Positions 1 through 6,815 of a stretch of 16,011 nucleotides of DNA are shown here, one piece after another. The position numbers and the translations under genes are program-made. The notes under the pieces are model-generated. The model had not been told where the DNA came from, did not search any database, and worked only from the letters and a program-made list of their open reading frames with translations. How positions within the stretch are numbered: the first letter of the stretch is position 1; the number at the start of each line of letters is the position of its first letter. Source of the stretch: Sphingopyxis sp. (lineage in GTDB: Bacteria > Pseudomonadota > Alphaproteobacteria > Sphingomonadales > Sphingomonadaceae); contig JAHCKJ010000016.1 in NCBI GenBank assembly GCA_026125835.1, positions 1 through 16,011 of the forward strand. Direction: 5' to 3'.

Positions 1-102
1 CGTTCCAGCCGACGCGGTCCTGCTGACCTGAGAGTTTCCGGGGCGGTTGCTCCTTCGGTGGTGGGGTGCCGGTTGCCCTGCCCCCACGCTCTCCCGCGCG
101 GC
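1..102 (-). promoter_or_regulatory. Glycine riboswitch (first aptamer; continues past the left edge)
   Basis: Read on the minus strand this is a glycine-binding aptamer. The conserved core ACCGAAGGAGCAA is followed by GGAAACTCTCAGG and AGGAC, the diagnostic order of the family. The fold can be drawn from the bases. P1 pairs 102-94 with 17-8 (GCCGCGCGG against CCGCGTCGGC, one bulged T). P2 pairs GAGAG (93-89) with CTCTC (34-30). P3 pairs GTGGGG (87-82) with CCCCAC (66-61). Glycine riboswitches usually switch on the glycine cleavage genes (gcvT, gcvH, gcvP) or glycine transport when glycine is abundant. The controlled gene lies beyond position 1 and cannot be seen. The bases after P1 could begin the linker to a second tandem aptamer outside the window. 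The aptamer starts about 60 bases after the stop of the oxidoreductase gene. The identification is strong; the target gene is inferred. Confidence 0.93.
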
Positions 103-146
103 CGGTCGAATCCCTTGGCAGAACCCGACAGACGCCCGAGCCTTGG

Positions 147-162
147 CGCTGCCCTTGCAGCG
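147..162 (-). terminator. Small stem-loop just after the last gene of the cluster (possible terminator)
   Basis: Three bases after the TGA stop at 165-167, the minus strand carries CGCTGC-AAGG-GCAGCG, a perfect 6-bp stem with a 4-base loop. It sits where the cluster should end, before the glycine riboswitch. No run of T follows, so it is not a canonical intrinsic terminator and may be chance in GC-rich DNA. The stretch from 103 to 146 shows nothing else recognisable. Confidence 0.25.
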
Positions 163-164
163 AG

Positions 165-812
165 TCAATCGGCGAGCGCGCGGATGGCGTCGTTTTCGTG
201 GATATGAACACCCGAACCGCCCTGACGCGCCAGCCGGACGATCGCGGCGGCAACGATGTCGCCCGGAATCGAGCGGTAACGGCGAAAGGAACCGTGGAGC
301 AATACGTTGGTCAATGGCGCCGCGATCGTCGCCAGCCCCTCGCCCAGCCGCGGCGGCCCCGGCCGGTCGCCGGTCAGCAAGCCGGGACGCATCAGGTCGA
401 GCCGCGCGAAACCCAGCGCGCGCAGCCCGTCCTCGGTCTCGCCCTTCGTCCGCAAATAGAAATTGCCGGCTTTCGCCGACGCGCCGACCGAGCTGACGGC
501 AATCATATGCGGCGTCCCGCCCGACCTAGCGCCGCGCGCGGCGGCGAGGATCAAGTCATGGTCGACGGCGCGAAATGCCGCCTGCGACCCCGCCTGGCGG
601 ATCGTCGTGCCCAGGCAGCAGATAAGCACCGGAGGCTTTTCCGCGCCAATGATGTCCGCCCAGTCTTCGGGTGGCGCGACGATCTCGCGGTGGTGCGCGG
701 CAAGACCCGCCACCGGTCGGCGCGTCACCAGTGTCGCGGACGCCGACCCCAGATGCTCGATCACCGCGCGCCCGACCATGCCGGTGGCGCCGACGATTAG
801 CGCGTCAGACAT
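165..812 (-). CDS. NAD(P)H-binding oxidoreductase, TIP30/HTATIP2-like atypical SDR family
   Basis: This encodes a 215-residue cytoplasmic protein with a single Rossmann fold. The dinucleotide-binding motif GATGMVG is at residues 8-14, a conserved SSVGA strand at 107-111, and a YLRTK element (Y119 and K123, the YxxxK pair of short-chain dehydrogenases) follows. The later stretch LMRPGLLTGDR (140-150) fits the HTATIP2/TIP30-like branch of atypical SDR proteins, which is also where the short length belongs. Substrate and pathway are unknown. The ATG at 812 was chosen over an upstream in-frame start at 872 because the Rossmann motif normally begins within a few residues of the N-terminus. This start also overlaps the dgt stop by 8 bases (ATGTCTGA), which suggests coupled translation. 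The role next to division genes may be incidental. Confidence is high for the fold and low for any specific reaction. Confidence 0.85.
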   Translation of the reverse strand: MSDALIVGATGMVGRAVIEHLGSASATLVTRRPVAGLAAHHREIVAPPEDWADIIGAEKPPVLICCLGTTIRQAGSQAAFRAVDHDLILAAARGARSGGTPHMIAVSSVGASAKAGNFYLRTKGETEDGLRALGFARLDLMRPGLLTGDRPGPPRLGEGLATIAAPLTNVLLHGSFRRYRSIPGDIVAAAIVRLARQGGSGVHIHENDAIRALAD

Positions 813-1977
813 GCGCCAGCGCGTCCGGCACGGCCTGTCGCCCGAAAATCTCGGCATAGCGGTCGATGGCAAAGCGATCGGTCATCCCGGCAATATAGTC
901 GCCGATGTGGCGGATTGTAGCGCATTCTTCGCCGGGCAGGCGCGCCGACCAGTCGGCCCCCATCAGCCGCGGGTCGCGGCCATAGGCCGCAAACAGGTCG
1001 CCAACCACCTTCTGCGCGGCTTCGGCGGCGGCGAGCTGTTCGGGGTGATGGTAAAGGTTTGCGTACATGAAGCGTTTGAGCTCGCGCTCGTCGGTCGCCA
1101 GCGCGGCTGAAAATCCGCCGAGCGTCCGCCCGGCGGCGCGGACATCGGCGACGCTGGCAACGCCCGCCGCCGCGACATTGGCTTTGGTGGCGGCGATGAC
1201 ATCATTGACCATCACCCCGATCTGGTCGCGCACCAGTTCGCGCAGCAGGCGTTCGCGCGGTGCGCCGGGAAAGCGCTGCTCGACGGCGCGGAAATTCGCC
1301 GCGACGAACGGCTGTTCCATCAACTGGTCCAGGTCGAGCAAGCCCGCGCGCAACCCGTCGTCGATATCGTGATTGTCATAGGCGATGTCGTCGGCAACCG
1401 CCGCAATCTGCGCCTCGAGGCTCGCATGACTGGCGAGGTCGAGCGGAAAGTCACGGTCGATCTCGGCCAGCGCCCAGCCCGGGCGCGCGATCGGCCCGTT
1501 ATGTTTGGCCAGCCCTTCCAGCGTCTCCCACGTCAGGTTCAGCCCGTCGAACTGCGGATACGGGCATTCAAGTTCGGCCAGGGTGCGCAGCGTATGGCCA
1601 TTATGGTCGAAACCGCCGTGCTCCGCCATCGCCACCTTCAATGCGTCCTCGCCCGCATGGCCGAACGGCGGGTGTCCGATGTCGTGCGCCAGGCACAAGG
1701 CCTCGGTCAGATCCTCGTTCAGCCCGAGCGCGCGCGCGATGCCGCGGCCGATCTGCGCGACCTCGATGCTGTGGGTCAGGCGGACGCGGTAATGATCGCC
1801 GTCCGGCGCGACGAACACCTGCGTCTTGTGGCGCAGGCGGCGAAAGGCGATCGAATGGATGATGCGGTCGCGGTCGCGCTGGAAATCGTCGCGCGGCCCG
1901 CGGACGACGCGGCCCACCTCGGCAAAGCGCCGCCCGCGGCTGTCGTCGGGACGACTGGCGCAGGCGGCGACGTTCAC
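805..1977 (-). CDS. dgt: Deoxyguanosinetriphosphate triphosphohydrolase-like protein (HD domain)
   Basis: This encodes a 390-residue cytoplasmic HD-superfamily phosphohydrolase of the dGTPase type, which removes triphosphate from dNTPs to give the deoxynucleoside. The family signature FRRLRHKTQVF is at residues 45-55. The metal-binding HD set is visible: H69 in RLTHS, H98-D99 in LAHDIGHPPFGH, and D197 in VADDIAYDNHD. The length fits the shorter, non-enterobacterial branch of dGTPase-like proteins, in which substrate preference varies, so dGTP itself is not assured. The start is GTG at 1977, sharing a 4-base GTGA overlap with the stop of the SPOR gene. The stop overlaps the next gene by 8 bases. 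No clear Shine-Dalgarno is visible, so it probably depends on re-initiation after the upstream gene. In many alphaproteobacteria this gene lies beside argS and a SPOR gene; here it trails ftsZ. Confidence 0.93.
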   Translation of the reverse strand: MNVAACASRPDDSRGRRFAEVGRVVRGPRDDFQRDRDRIIHSIAFRRLRHKTQVFVAPDGDHYRVRLTHSIEVAQIGRGIARALGLNEDLTEALCLAHDIGHPPFGHAGEDALKVAMAEHGGFDHNGHTLRTLAELECPYPQFDGLNLTWETLEGLAKHNGPIARPGWALAEIDRDFPLDLASHASLEAQIAAVADDIAYDNHDIDDGLRAGLLDLDQLMEQPFVAANFRAVEQRFPGAPRERLLRELVRDQIGVMVNDVIAATKANVAAAGVASVADVRAAGRTLGGFSAALATDERELKRFMYANLYHHPEQLAAAEAAQKVVGDLFAAYGRDPRLMGADWSARLPGEECATIRHIGDYIAGMTDRFAIDRYAEIFGRQAVPDALAHV

Positions 1978-3881
1978 TTGACGGGATCGACGGTTTCGCC
2001 CGCCTCGCTGTTGAACAGGAAGCCGTCGCCGCCCGCCTTTTTATAGTCGCCCAGCCAGTCCTGCGCCGCCTTGCGGTCCTTGAACGGTCCCACCAGCAAC
2101 CTCCGCGTCCGCCCCCATTCGGCGGTCGCGCCCGACTGTCCCTTGAACAATTCCGGGCTCTTCTTCGCAAATTTGGCATAATCGAGCGCCAGCGCGCGGA
2201 CATTGGCGCCGGTGGCCACCTGCACCCAGATACGCGCCGGATGGGCCTTTTTCTCGGCGGCCTCGGCCGTTGCCTTCGCGTCCGCCTCGGCCTTGGCTTT
2301 GGCCGCAGCAGCTTCCTTTTCGCGCCTGGCCGCCTCGGCGGCGTCGGCGCGGCGTTTGTCCTCGACCAGCTTTGCCAGCGTTCCGGCGTCGATCGCGTTG
2401 GCGGACGCGTTCAATTCCTCGGGCGGTATTTCGATCGACCCGACAATATCGGCCAGCGAAGCCAGCGCGGCGAGCGGTCGCCCCGCATCCGGCGCGTTCG
2501 GCCCCGGCGACGGAATCGTCGCGAGCGATGCCGATGGAGCCGCCGGAACCGGTGTTGCGGGTGGCGTTGCGACCGCTGTCGCCGCTGGCGGGGTATCGGC
2601 GCGGCGACCGATGTCCGCAATGGTAAAGCCCGGCCCGACCGAAGGCGGCGGGGCGGGCAAAGCGGCGGCAACCGGCCGCGACGTAACGGGCGGCGTGGCG
2701 GCGGCTGCCTCCGTACCGGCGACCGGTCGTTCACCGCCCGCAGCGGCGACGGTTGCCGGGCGGATCGTGTCGCGGACCGGCGCTTGCAGCGTCGGCGCGG
2801 CGGTAGCCGCCGGGTTCGCCGCGGCGGGAGCGGGCGTCGCCGCGACCCGGGTGCTTTGCGGCGGAGCAGCCGCCGCCGCGACAGCCTGTCCGTCGCGCGC
2901 GACCGGCTCGCGCGGCCGGGCAAAGGCCGGTCCGACCGGTCGCAGCGCCGGTTTCGGTGTAGCGGCCGCGACGGTGGTCGCCGTGCCCGGGCGTTTGGCG
3001 CTCGCGGCAGTTCGTTTGCCCGCAGCAGCCGGTGCGGCCGGAGGGGTTGCCGCCGCGACCTGGACCGGCTGGCGCTTCGGCCCCAGCCGCCCGGTCGGAA
3101 AACGCCCGAAATGCGCCGCCGCCGCCTGCTGGGCGGGGTTCAATCGATCCATTTGGGTCAGATAGGGCAGGATATTCTGGGCCATTGCGGGCGGCATCGT
3201 CGCATTGACGATCTCGCTCGCTTCGGCATCGCGGCCGTTCATCGCCAGGATCATCGCGCGCAACCGCCAGGCGCCGCGATCCTGCGCGCGCAGCTGCGGG
3301 GTCAACAACTGGATCGCGCGATCGGCCTCGCCGCTGATCCCGAGCGACAGTGCATATCGCCGGGTCAGTTCGTCGCCGGGGGTCATCGACAGCGCAAGCT
3401 GGTAATCGCGCTGCGCGGCATCCTGCTGCCCCAACAGATCGCGCGCCAGCCCGCGATCGGCCAGAAACAAGCGTTCGGGCGCGCCCAGCAGCTGCGCCTC
3501 GCCGAAATAATCGAGCGCGCGGGTCGGGTTTTCCATATGGACCATCGCCGACCCCAGCGCCGCCTTGATCGCGCCGTCGCGCGGGCGGGCCTGCTCGGCG
3601 CGCACCAGAAACCCCACCGCCGCGCGATAATCATCAAGATCGATCGACGTGCGGCCGGCATCGAGCAAGGCGGTCGCGTCGCTGCCGTTCGATCCGATGC
3701 GCGCCAGCGCCGACGACAACAGGTTGCGCGCCGCGGTGCGCTTGTCCATCGCCGCCTTGGTCGCGGCATCGGGCGGTGTCGGCTGTGCCTGGGCTGGCGC
3801 CACCGACAACAATAGCGCGCCGATCGCACCGATCCGAAGCCGCGCGCGCATCGACCCTGCCGTCCTCATTGCTTGCCGCAT
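1974..3881 (-). CDS. Secreted TPR- and SPOR-domain protein
   Basis: Taking ATG 3881, this is a 635-residue exported protein. Residues 1-32 form a signal peptide: a basic stretch (MRARLR), a hydrophobic core (IGAIGALLLSVA), and a likely cleavage after AQA. Residues about 65-245 are helical repeats of TPR character (for example RTSIDLDDYRAAVGFLVRAE and NPTRALDYFGEAQ). Residues about 270-470 are a low-complexity Ala/Pro linker. Residues about 505-546 are a charged Ala/Glu/Lys helix. The last ~85 residues (about 548-632) resemble a SPOR domain, with IWVQVATGAN at the start and RRLLVGPFKDRKAAQDWL near the end. SPOR domains bind glycan strands stripped of stem peptides at the septum, so a periplasmic role in division is plausible, fitting its place 58 bases after ftsZ. 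Starts at GTG 3902 and ATG 3851 are also possible; the latter gives the most compact signal peptide. The specific function is unknown. Confidence 0.85.
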   Translation of the reverse strand: MRQAMRTAGSMRARLRIGAIGALLLSVAPAQAQPTPPDAATKAAMDKRTAARNLLSSALARIGSNGSDATALLDAGRTSIDLDDYRAAVGFLVRAEQARPRDGAIKAALGSAMVHMENPTRALDYFGEAQLLGAPERLFLADRGLARDLLGQQDAAQRDYQLALSMTPGDELTRRYALSLGISGEADRAIQLLTPQLRAQDRGAWRLRAMILAMNGRDAEASEIVNATMPPAMAQNILPYLTQMDRLNPAQQAAAAHFGRFPTGRLGPKRQPVQVAAATPPAAPAAAGKRTAASAKRPGTATTVAAATPKPALRPVGPAFARPREPVARDGQAVAAAAAPPQSTRVAATPAPAAANPAATAAPTLQAPVRDTIRPATVAAAGGERPVAGTEAAAATPPVTSRPVAAALPAPPPSVGPGFTIADIGRRADTPPAATAVATPPATPVPAAPSASLATIPSPGPNAPDAGRPLAALASLADIVGSIEIPPEELNASANAIDAGTLAKLVEDKRRADAAEAARREKEAAAAKAKAEADAKATAEAAEKKAHPARIWVQVATGANVRALALDYAKFAKKSPELFKGQSGATAEWGRTRRLLVGPFKDRKAAQDWLGDYKKAGGDGFLFNSEAGETVDPVK

Positions 3882-3900
3882 GGGCAACTCATCCCGTCTC

Positions 3901-3929
3901 ACGGCGCACCGTGCCCGTGCGGTGGCCGT
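3901..3929 (-). other. Stem-loop in the ftsZ to SPOR-gene gap
   Basis: In the 58-base gap between the ftsZ stop (3940-3942) and ATG 3881, an imperfect hairpin can be drawn. CACCG (3907-3911) pairs with CGGTG (3920-3924), extended by ACGG (3901-3904) with CCGT (3926-3929). No T run follows on the minus strand, so it is not an obvious intrinsic terminator. It could damp read-through, protect the ftsZ transcript end, or be chance. Confidence 0.25.
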
Positions 3930-3939
3930 TCAAACCCCG

Positions 3940-5403
3940 TTACTGGTTGTTCTGCCGCCCCAGGAACCGTGGAATATCGACGCCGTCGGGTTTGTCGGCC
4001 CCGTCGCTTTCGGGAGCGGGAGCACCCCGCGACAAGCGCGACATGCGCTCGAACAGCGTGCCCCCGCCGACGCCGCGCCCGGCGCTCGCGTCGGAGTCCT
4101 CGCCATTTCCGGCAGCTGCCGGAGCGGCGCGATACCCGGCGGCGGGGGCTTCGGGTGCGTCGAGCACCAGTTCGCCCGCCGTGTCGTCATAGGTTGCCGC
4201 AACCTGCGACAATTCCATCGGCTCCTCGTCGCCTACCGGCGCTTGGGCCTCGGGAGCATCGCCCAGCGAAAAGCCCGGTGCCGGATCGCTTGCGGGTTCG
4301 CTCGCGGCTTCGACGACCGCTTGTTCCTCGGCAACCGGTTCGATCACCTCTTCGGCGACCGGCGCCGGCACGACCGTCCGCGCGGGCGCGAACGAGAAAC
4401 TGCGTGTCGCGGGTGCCGCCTGCGCCGCATTGTCGCCCGATCCGTCGATACCGGTCGCGACGACCGAAACGCGGATCTTGCCGTCCAGACTATCGTTGAA
4501 CGCGCTGCCCCAGATGATGTTGGCATCGGGATCGACCAGTTCGCGAATATGGTTCGCGGCCTCGTCGACCTCCATCAGGCGCATGTCCTCGCCGCCGGTG
4601 ATCGAGATGATGACGCCCTTGGCGCCCGCCATCGACACACCGTCGAGCAGCGGGTTGGCGATTGCTTTCTGGGCAGCTTCCAGCGCGCGGCCGTCGCCCT
4701 CGGCTTCGCCGGTCCCCATCATCGCTTTGCCCATTTCGCGCATCACGCTGCGCACGTCGGCAAAGTCGAGGTTGATCAGGCCGGGCATGACCATCAGGTC
4801 GGTGATGCCGCGCACGCCCTGCTGCAGCACTTCATCCGCCATGGTGAAGGCTTCTTTGAAGGTCGTGTTCGGGTTGGCGACCAGGAACAGATTCTGGTTC
4901 GGAATGACGATCAGCGTGTCGACATGGTCCTGCAGCTCGGCAATCCCCGCATCGGCCGAGCGCATCCGCCGCGCGCCTTCGAAGGTAAAGGGCTTGGTCA
5001 CGACGCCGACGGTCAGGATGCCGCGGTCGCGCGCCGCCTTGGCGATGACCGGCGCCGCCCCGGTGCCGGTGCCGCCGCCCATGCCCGCGGCAACGAAGCA
5101 CATATGCGCCCCGTTCAGCGCTTCCTCGACCTGCGCGATGCTTTCCTCGGCAGCCGCGCGCCCGACTTCGGGCCGCGAACCAGCGCCCAGCCCCTGGGTG
5201 ATCTGCGTCCCCAGCTGGATGCGCCGTTCGGCGGGCGAGGCGTTCAGCGCCTGCGCGTCGGTGTTGGCGACGATGAAATCGACCCCCTCGACCCGCGCTG
5301 CGATCATATTGGCGATGGCATTGCCGCCCGCGCCACCGACGCCGATCACCGCGATCCGCGGCTTCAACTCGTCGACCTGCGGCGGGCCAATGTTGATGCT
5401 CAT
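3940..5403 (-). CDS. ftsZ: Cell division protein FtsZ
   Basis: FtsZ is the tubulin-like GTPase that forms the cytoplasmic division ring and recruits the divisome. The protein is 487 residues from ATG 5403. The N-terminal nucleotide fold starts at IAVIGVGGAGGNA (about 17-29). The GTP-binding tubulin signature GGGTGTG is at 109-115. The synergy loop with its catalytic aspartates is in NLDFADVR. The globular core ends near residue 320, followed by a ~150-residue Ala/Glu/Pro-rich disordered linker. A conserved C-terminal peptide (VDIPRFLGRQNNQ) ends the protein and would dock FtsA and other partners. The length exceeds E. coli FtsZ (383) because of the linker, as is usual in alphaproteobacteria. 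A longer in-frame start at 5499 is rejected because ATG 5403 has a strong ribosome site and the family-typical N-terminus. The gene is preceded by its own 152-base leader. Confidence 0.98.
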   Translation of the reverse strand: MSINIGPPQVDELKPRIAVIGVGGAGGNAIANMIAARVEGVDFIVANTDAQALNASPAERRIQLGTQITQGLGAGSRPEVGRAAAEESIAQVEEALNGAHMCFVAAGMGGGTGTGAAPVIAKAARDRGILTVGVVTKPFTFEGARRMRSADAGIAELQDHVDTLIVIPNQNLFLVANPNTTFKEAFTMADEVLQQGVRGITDLMVMPGLINLDFADVRSVMREMGKAMMGTGEAEGDGRALEAAQKAIANPLLDGVSMAGAKGVIISITGGEDMRLMEVDEAANHIRELVDPDANIIWGSAFNDSLDGKIRVSVVATGIDGSGDNAAQAAPATRSFSFAPARTVVPAPVAEEVIEPVAEEQAVVEAASEPASDPAPGFSLGDAPEAQAPVGDEEPMELSQVAATYDDTAGELVLDAPEAPAAGYRAAPAAAGNGEDSDASAGRGVGGGTLFERMSRLSRGAPAPESDGADKPDGVDIPRFLGRQNNQ

Positions 5404-5555
5404 CAAAAAGTCTCCCTGCAGCGGCGGACAGGTGCCGCTTCCCCAACCTTGCGACCCAGCCGGACGGGTGTCCCGTCGCCCGGTTTTCTGCACCCGCATT
5501 GCACTATTGTGACGTGGGAATCACCCAAAAAATTAACCTTTTCGCCTTGCCGCTA
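5404..5555 (-). promoter_or_regulatory. ftsA-ftsZ intergenic leader with AT-rich tract, hairpin and probable ftsZ promoter
   Basis: This is the longest gap among the division genes. Its upstream end (about 5518-5555) is unusually AT-rich for this DNA, with a run of six T on the minus strand after TTAA. Downstream a perfect GACGGG-ACA-CCCGTC hairpin occupies 5463-5477, inside the presumed leader. ftsZ commonly has its own promoter in addition to read-through from upstream dcw genes, so an internal promoter here is likely. I cannot assign -35 and -10 boxes with confidence: TTTTTT and CAATAG are 17 bases apart but match consensus poorly. Confidence 0.4.
5411..5417 (-). promoter_or_regulatory. 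Ribosome binding site of ftsZ
   Basis: AGGGAGA lies 7 bases before ATG 5403 on the minus strand. This strong Shine-Dalgarno decides the FtsZ start against the longer open frame beginning at 5499. Confidence 0.8.
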
Positions 5556-6812
5556 CTAAAAACTGCTTTTCAGCGCCGCCATCAATCGATGCAGGATCGA
5601 CGTGCCCGCCGGCTTGTACACATCCTGCGCCATCATCGGCAGATCGCGCAGATCGACCGGGTCCGACGCGGCATAGAGAACCAGACCCGCGAGCGTCGCG
5701 AAAGCCGGCCCGCTGTGCGCATCGGGCAAGCCGTGCAGCCCGCGCGGCCTGCCGACGCGCGCCGCGCGACCCAGTGCCGCCTGCGTGTAATCGGCGATCC
5801 CTTTGAGGTCGGCACCGCCGCCGACAAGCACCACCTGGCGCCCGATCGGGCCGACGAAATGCAGGTCTTTCAGGGTCCTGCCGATCTCCCCCATCATCGC
5901 GTCGAGCCGCTGGCGGATCACCGACACCAGCTGCGCGCGCGTGATGCGCGGCGAATCGCCGCCCGCCGGCGCGCCGGGTTCGAGCTCGATAACCTCGTTG
6001 TTGTCGCGCGGGCTGGCCGACGCCGAACCGTAAAAGCTTTGCAGCCGCTGCGCCTGGCTGCGCCTTATGCCGAAAGCCGATGCAATGTCGTCGGTGATGT
6101 CGCTCGCGCCGAACGGCAGCGACGCCATTTCGACGAGCATTCCGCCCGCGTAGAGCGAAACGGTGGTCACCGCAGCGCCGAGTTCGACGAGCGCCACGCC
6201 CAGGTCGCGTTCCTCGTCCGACAGACAGGCCAGCCCCGCCGCGATCGGCGAGGCGACCACGGCGTTGACGTCCAGATGCGCCTGCCGCACCGCCGATTCC
6301 AGATTCCGCACCGGCGCCCCGTCGGCCATGATGATATGGATGTCGACGCCCAGCCGGTCGGCGTGGAGGCCGATGGGGTTCTTGACCCCGGTCAGCCCGT
6401 CGAGCGTGTACAGCGCCGGCTGCGCGTGCAGAATCATCCGCCCTTCGGGATCGATCCCGGCACGACCCGCCGCCAGCAGGTCGTCGATATCCTCCTGTTC
6501 GATCCGGTGGCCGCCGAGCTCGCTTTCGATCGGCGCAACATCGCTGAGCAGGCCGCCCGCCGAAAAACTGACCCAGACGTCGTCGATGTTGAGCCCCGCG
6601 ATACGCTCGGCCTGCTCGATCGCCTCGCGCACGACATGCTCGGTCTGTTCCATGTCGGCGACATAGCCGCGCTGCACCCCGCGGCTCTCGCGCTGGCCGG
6701 TGCCGAGCACGTGGAGCTGGCCGTCGGCGGTCTGTCCCGCGATCAGCGCGCAGACCTTCCACGACCCGACATCGAGCGCGGTGATGATCTTTTCGATGCG
6801 CGGCGGCGGCAT
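5556..6812 (-). CDS. ftsA: Cell division protein FtsA
   Basis: FtsA is the actin-like membrane tether for FtsZ. The protein has 418 residues, the usual length. The phosphate-1 motif ALDVGSWKVCALI (12-24) and the adenosine motif VVLVGGGADLKGI (327-339) are recognisable. The SHS2 (1C) region falls at about 80-165. The C-terminal HRLMAALKSSF is the amphipathic membrane-targeting helix. The phosphate-2 motif is odd: where FtsA proteins usually have D-x-GGGT, this has VELGAAVTT (209-217), lacking the aspartate and the glycine run. The start at ATG 6812 lies 3 bases after the ftsQ stop, so translation is probably coupled. The ftsQ-ftsA-ftsZ order is the standard dcw arrangement. Confidence 0.97.
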   Translation of the reverse strand: MPPPRIEKIITALDVGSWKVCALIAGQTADGQLHVLGTGQRESRGVQRGYVADMEQTEHVVREAIEQAERIAGLNIDDVWVSFSAGGLLSDVAPIESELGGHRIEQEDIDDLLAAGRAGIDPEGRMILHAQPALYTLDGLTGVKNPIGLHADRLGVDIHIIMADGAPVRNLESAVRQAHLDVNAVVASPIAAGLACLSDEERDLGVALVELGAAVTTVSLYAGGMLVEMASLPFGASDITDDIASAFGIRRSQAQRLQSFYGSASASPRDNNEVIELEPGAPAGGDSPRITRAQLVSVIRQRLDAMMGEIGRTLKDLHFVGPIGRQVVLVGGGADLKGIADYTQAALGRAARVGRPRGLHGLPDAHSGPAFATLAGLVLYAASDPVDLRDLPMMAQDVYKPAGTSILHRLMAALKSSF

Positions 6813-6815
6813 GGC

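Noticed and set aside
28..36. CTGAGA on the plus strand at the left edge, suggestive of a TPP riboswitch
   Set aside because: The rest of the TPP core is absent, while the reverse complement gives a complete glycine aptamer.
140..168. TTGACT at 168-163 as a -35 box for the glycine riboswitch transcript
   Set aside because: The hexamer 17 bases on (CAAGGC) does not resemble a -10 box, the TTGA overlaps the upstream stop codon, and a stem-loop fills the spacer.
5404..5499. Longer FtsZ N-terminus starting at 5499
   Set aside because: The added 32 residues are not FtsZ-like, cover the leader hairpin, and bypass a strong Shine-Dalgarno and ATG at 5403.
5518..5545. CtrA box (TTAA-N7-TTAA) upstream of ftsZ
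   Set aside because: A single TTAA half-site is present, but no second half-site at the required spacing on either strand.
2241..5559. Plus-strand open frames of 524 and 636 codons opposite the SPOR gene and ftsZ
   Set aside because: Composition is dominated by Arg and Gly, there are no family motifs, and the opposite strand carries clear SPOR and FtsZ sequence.
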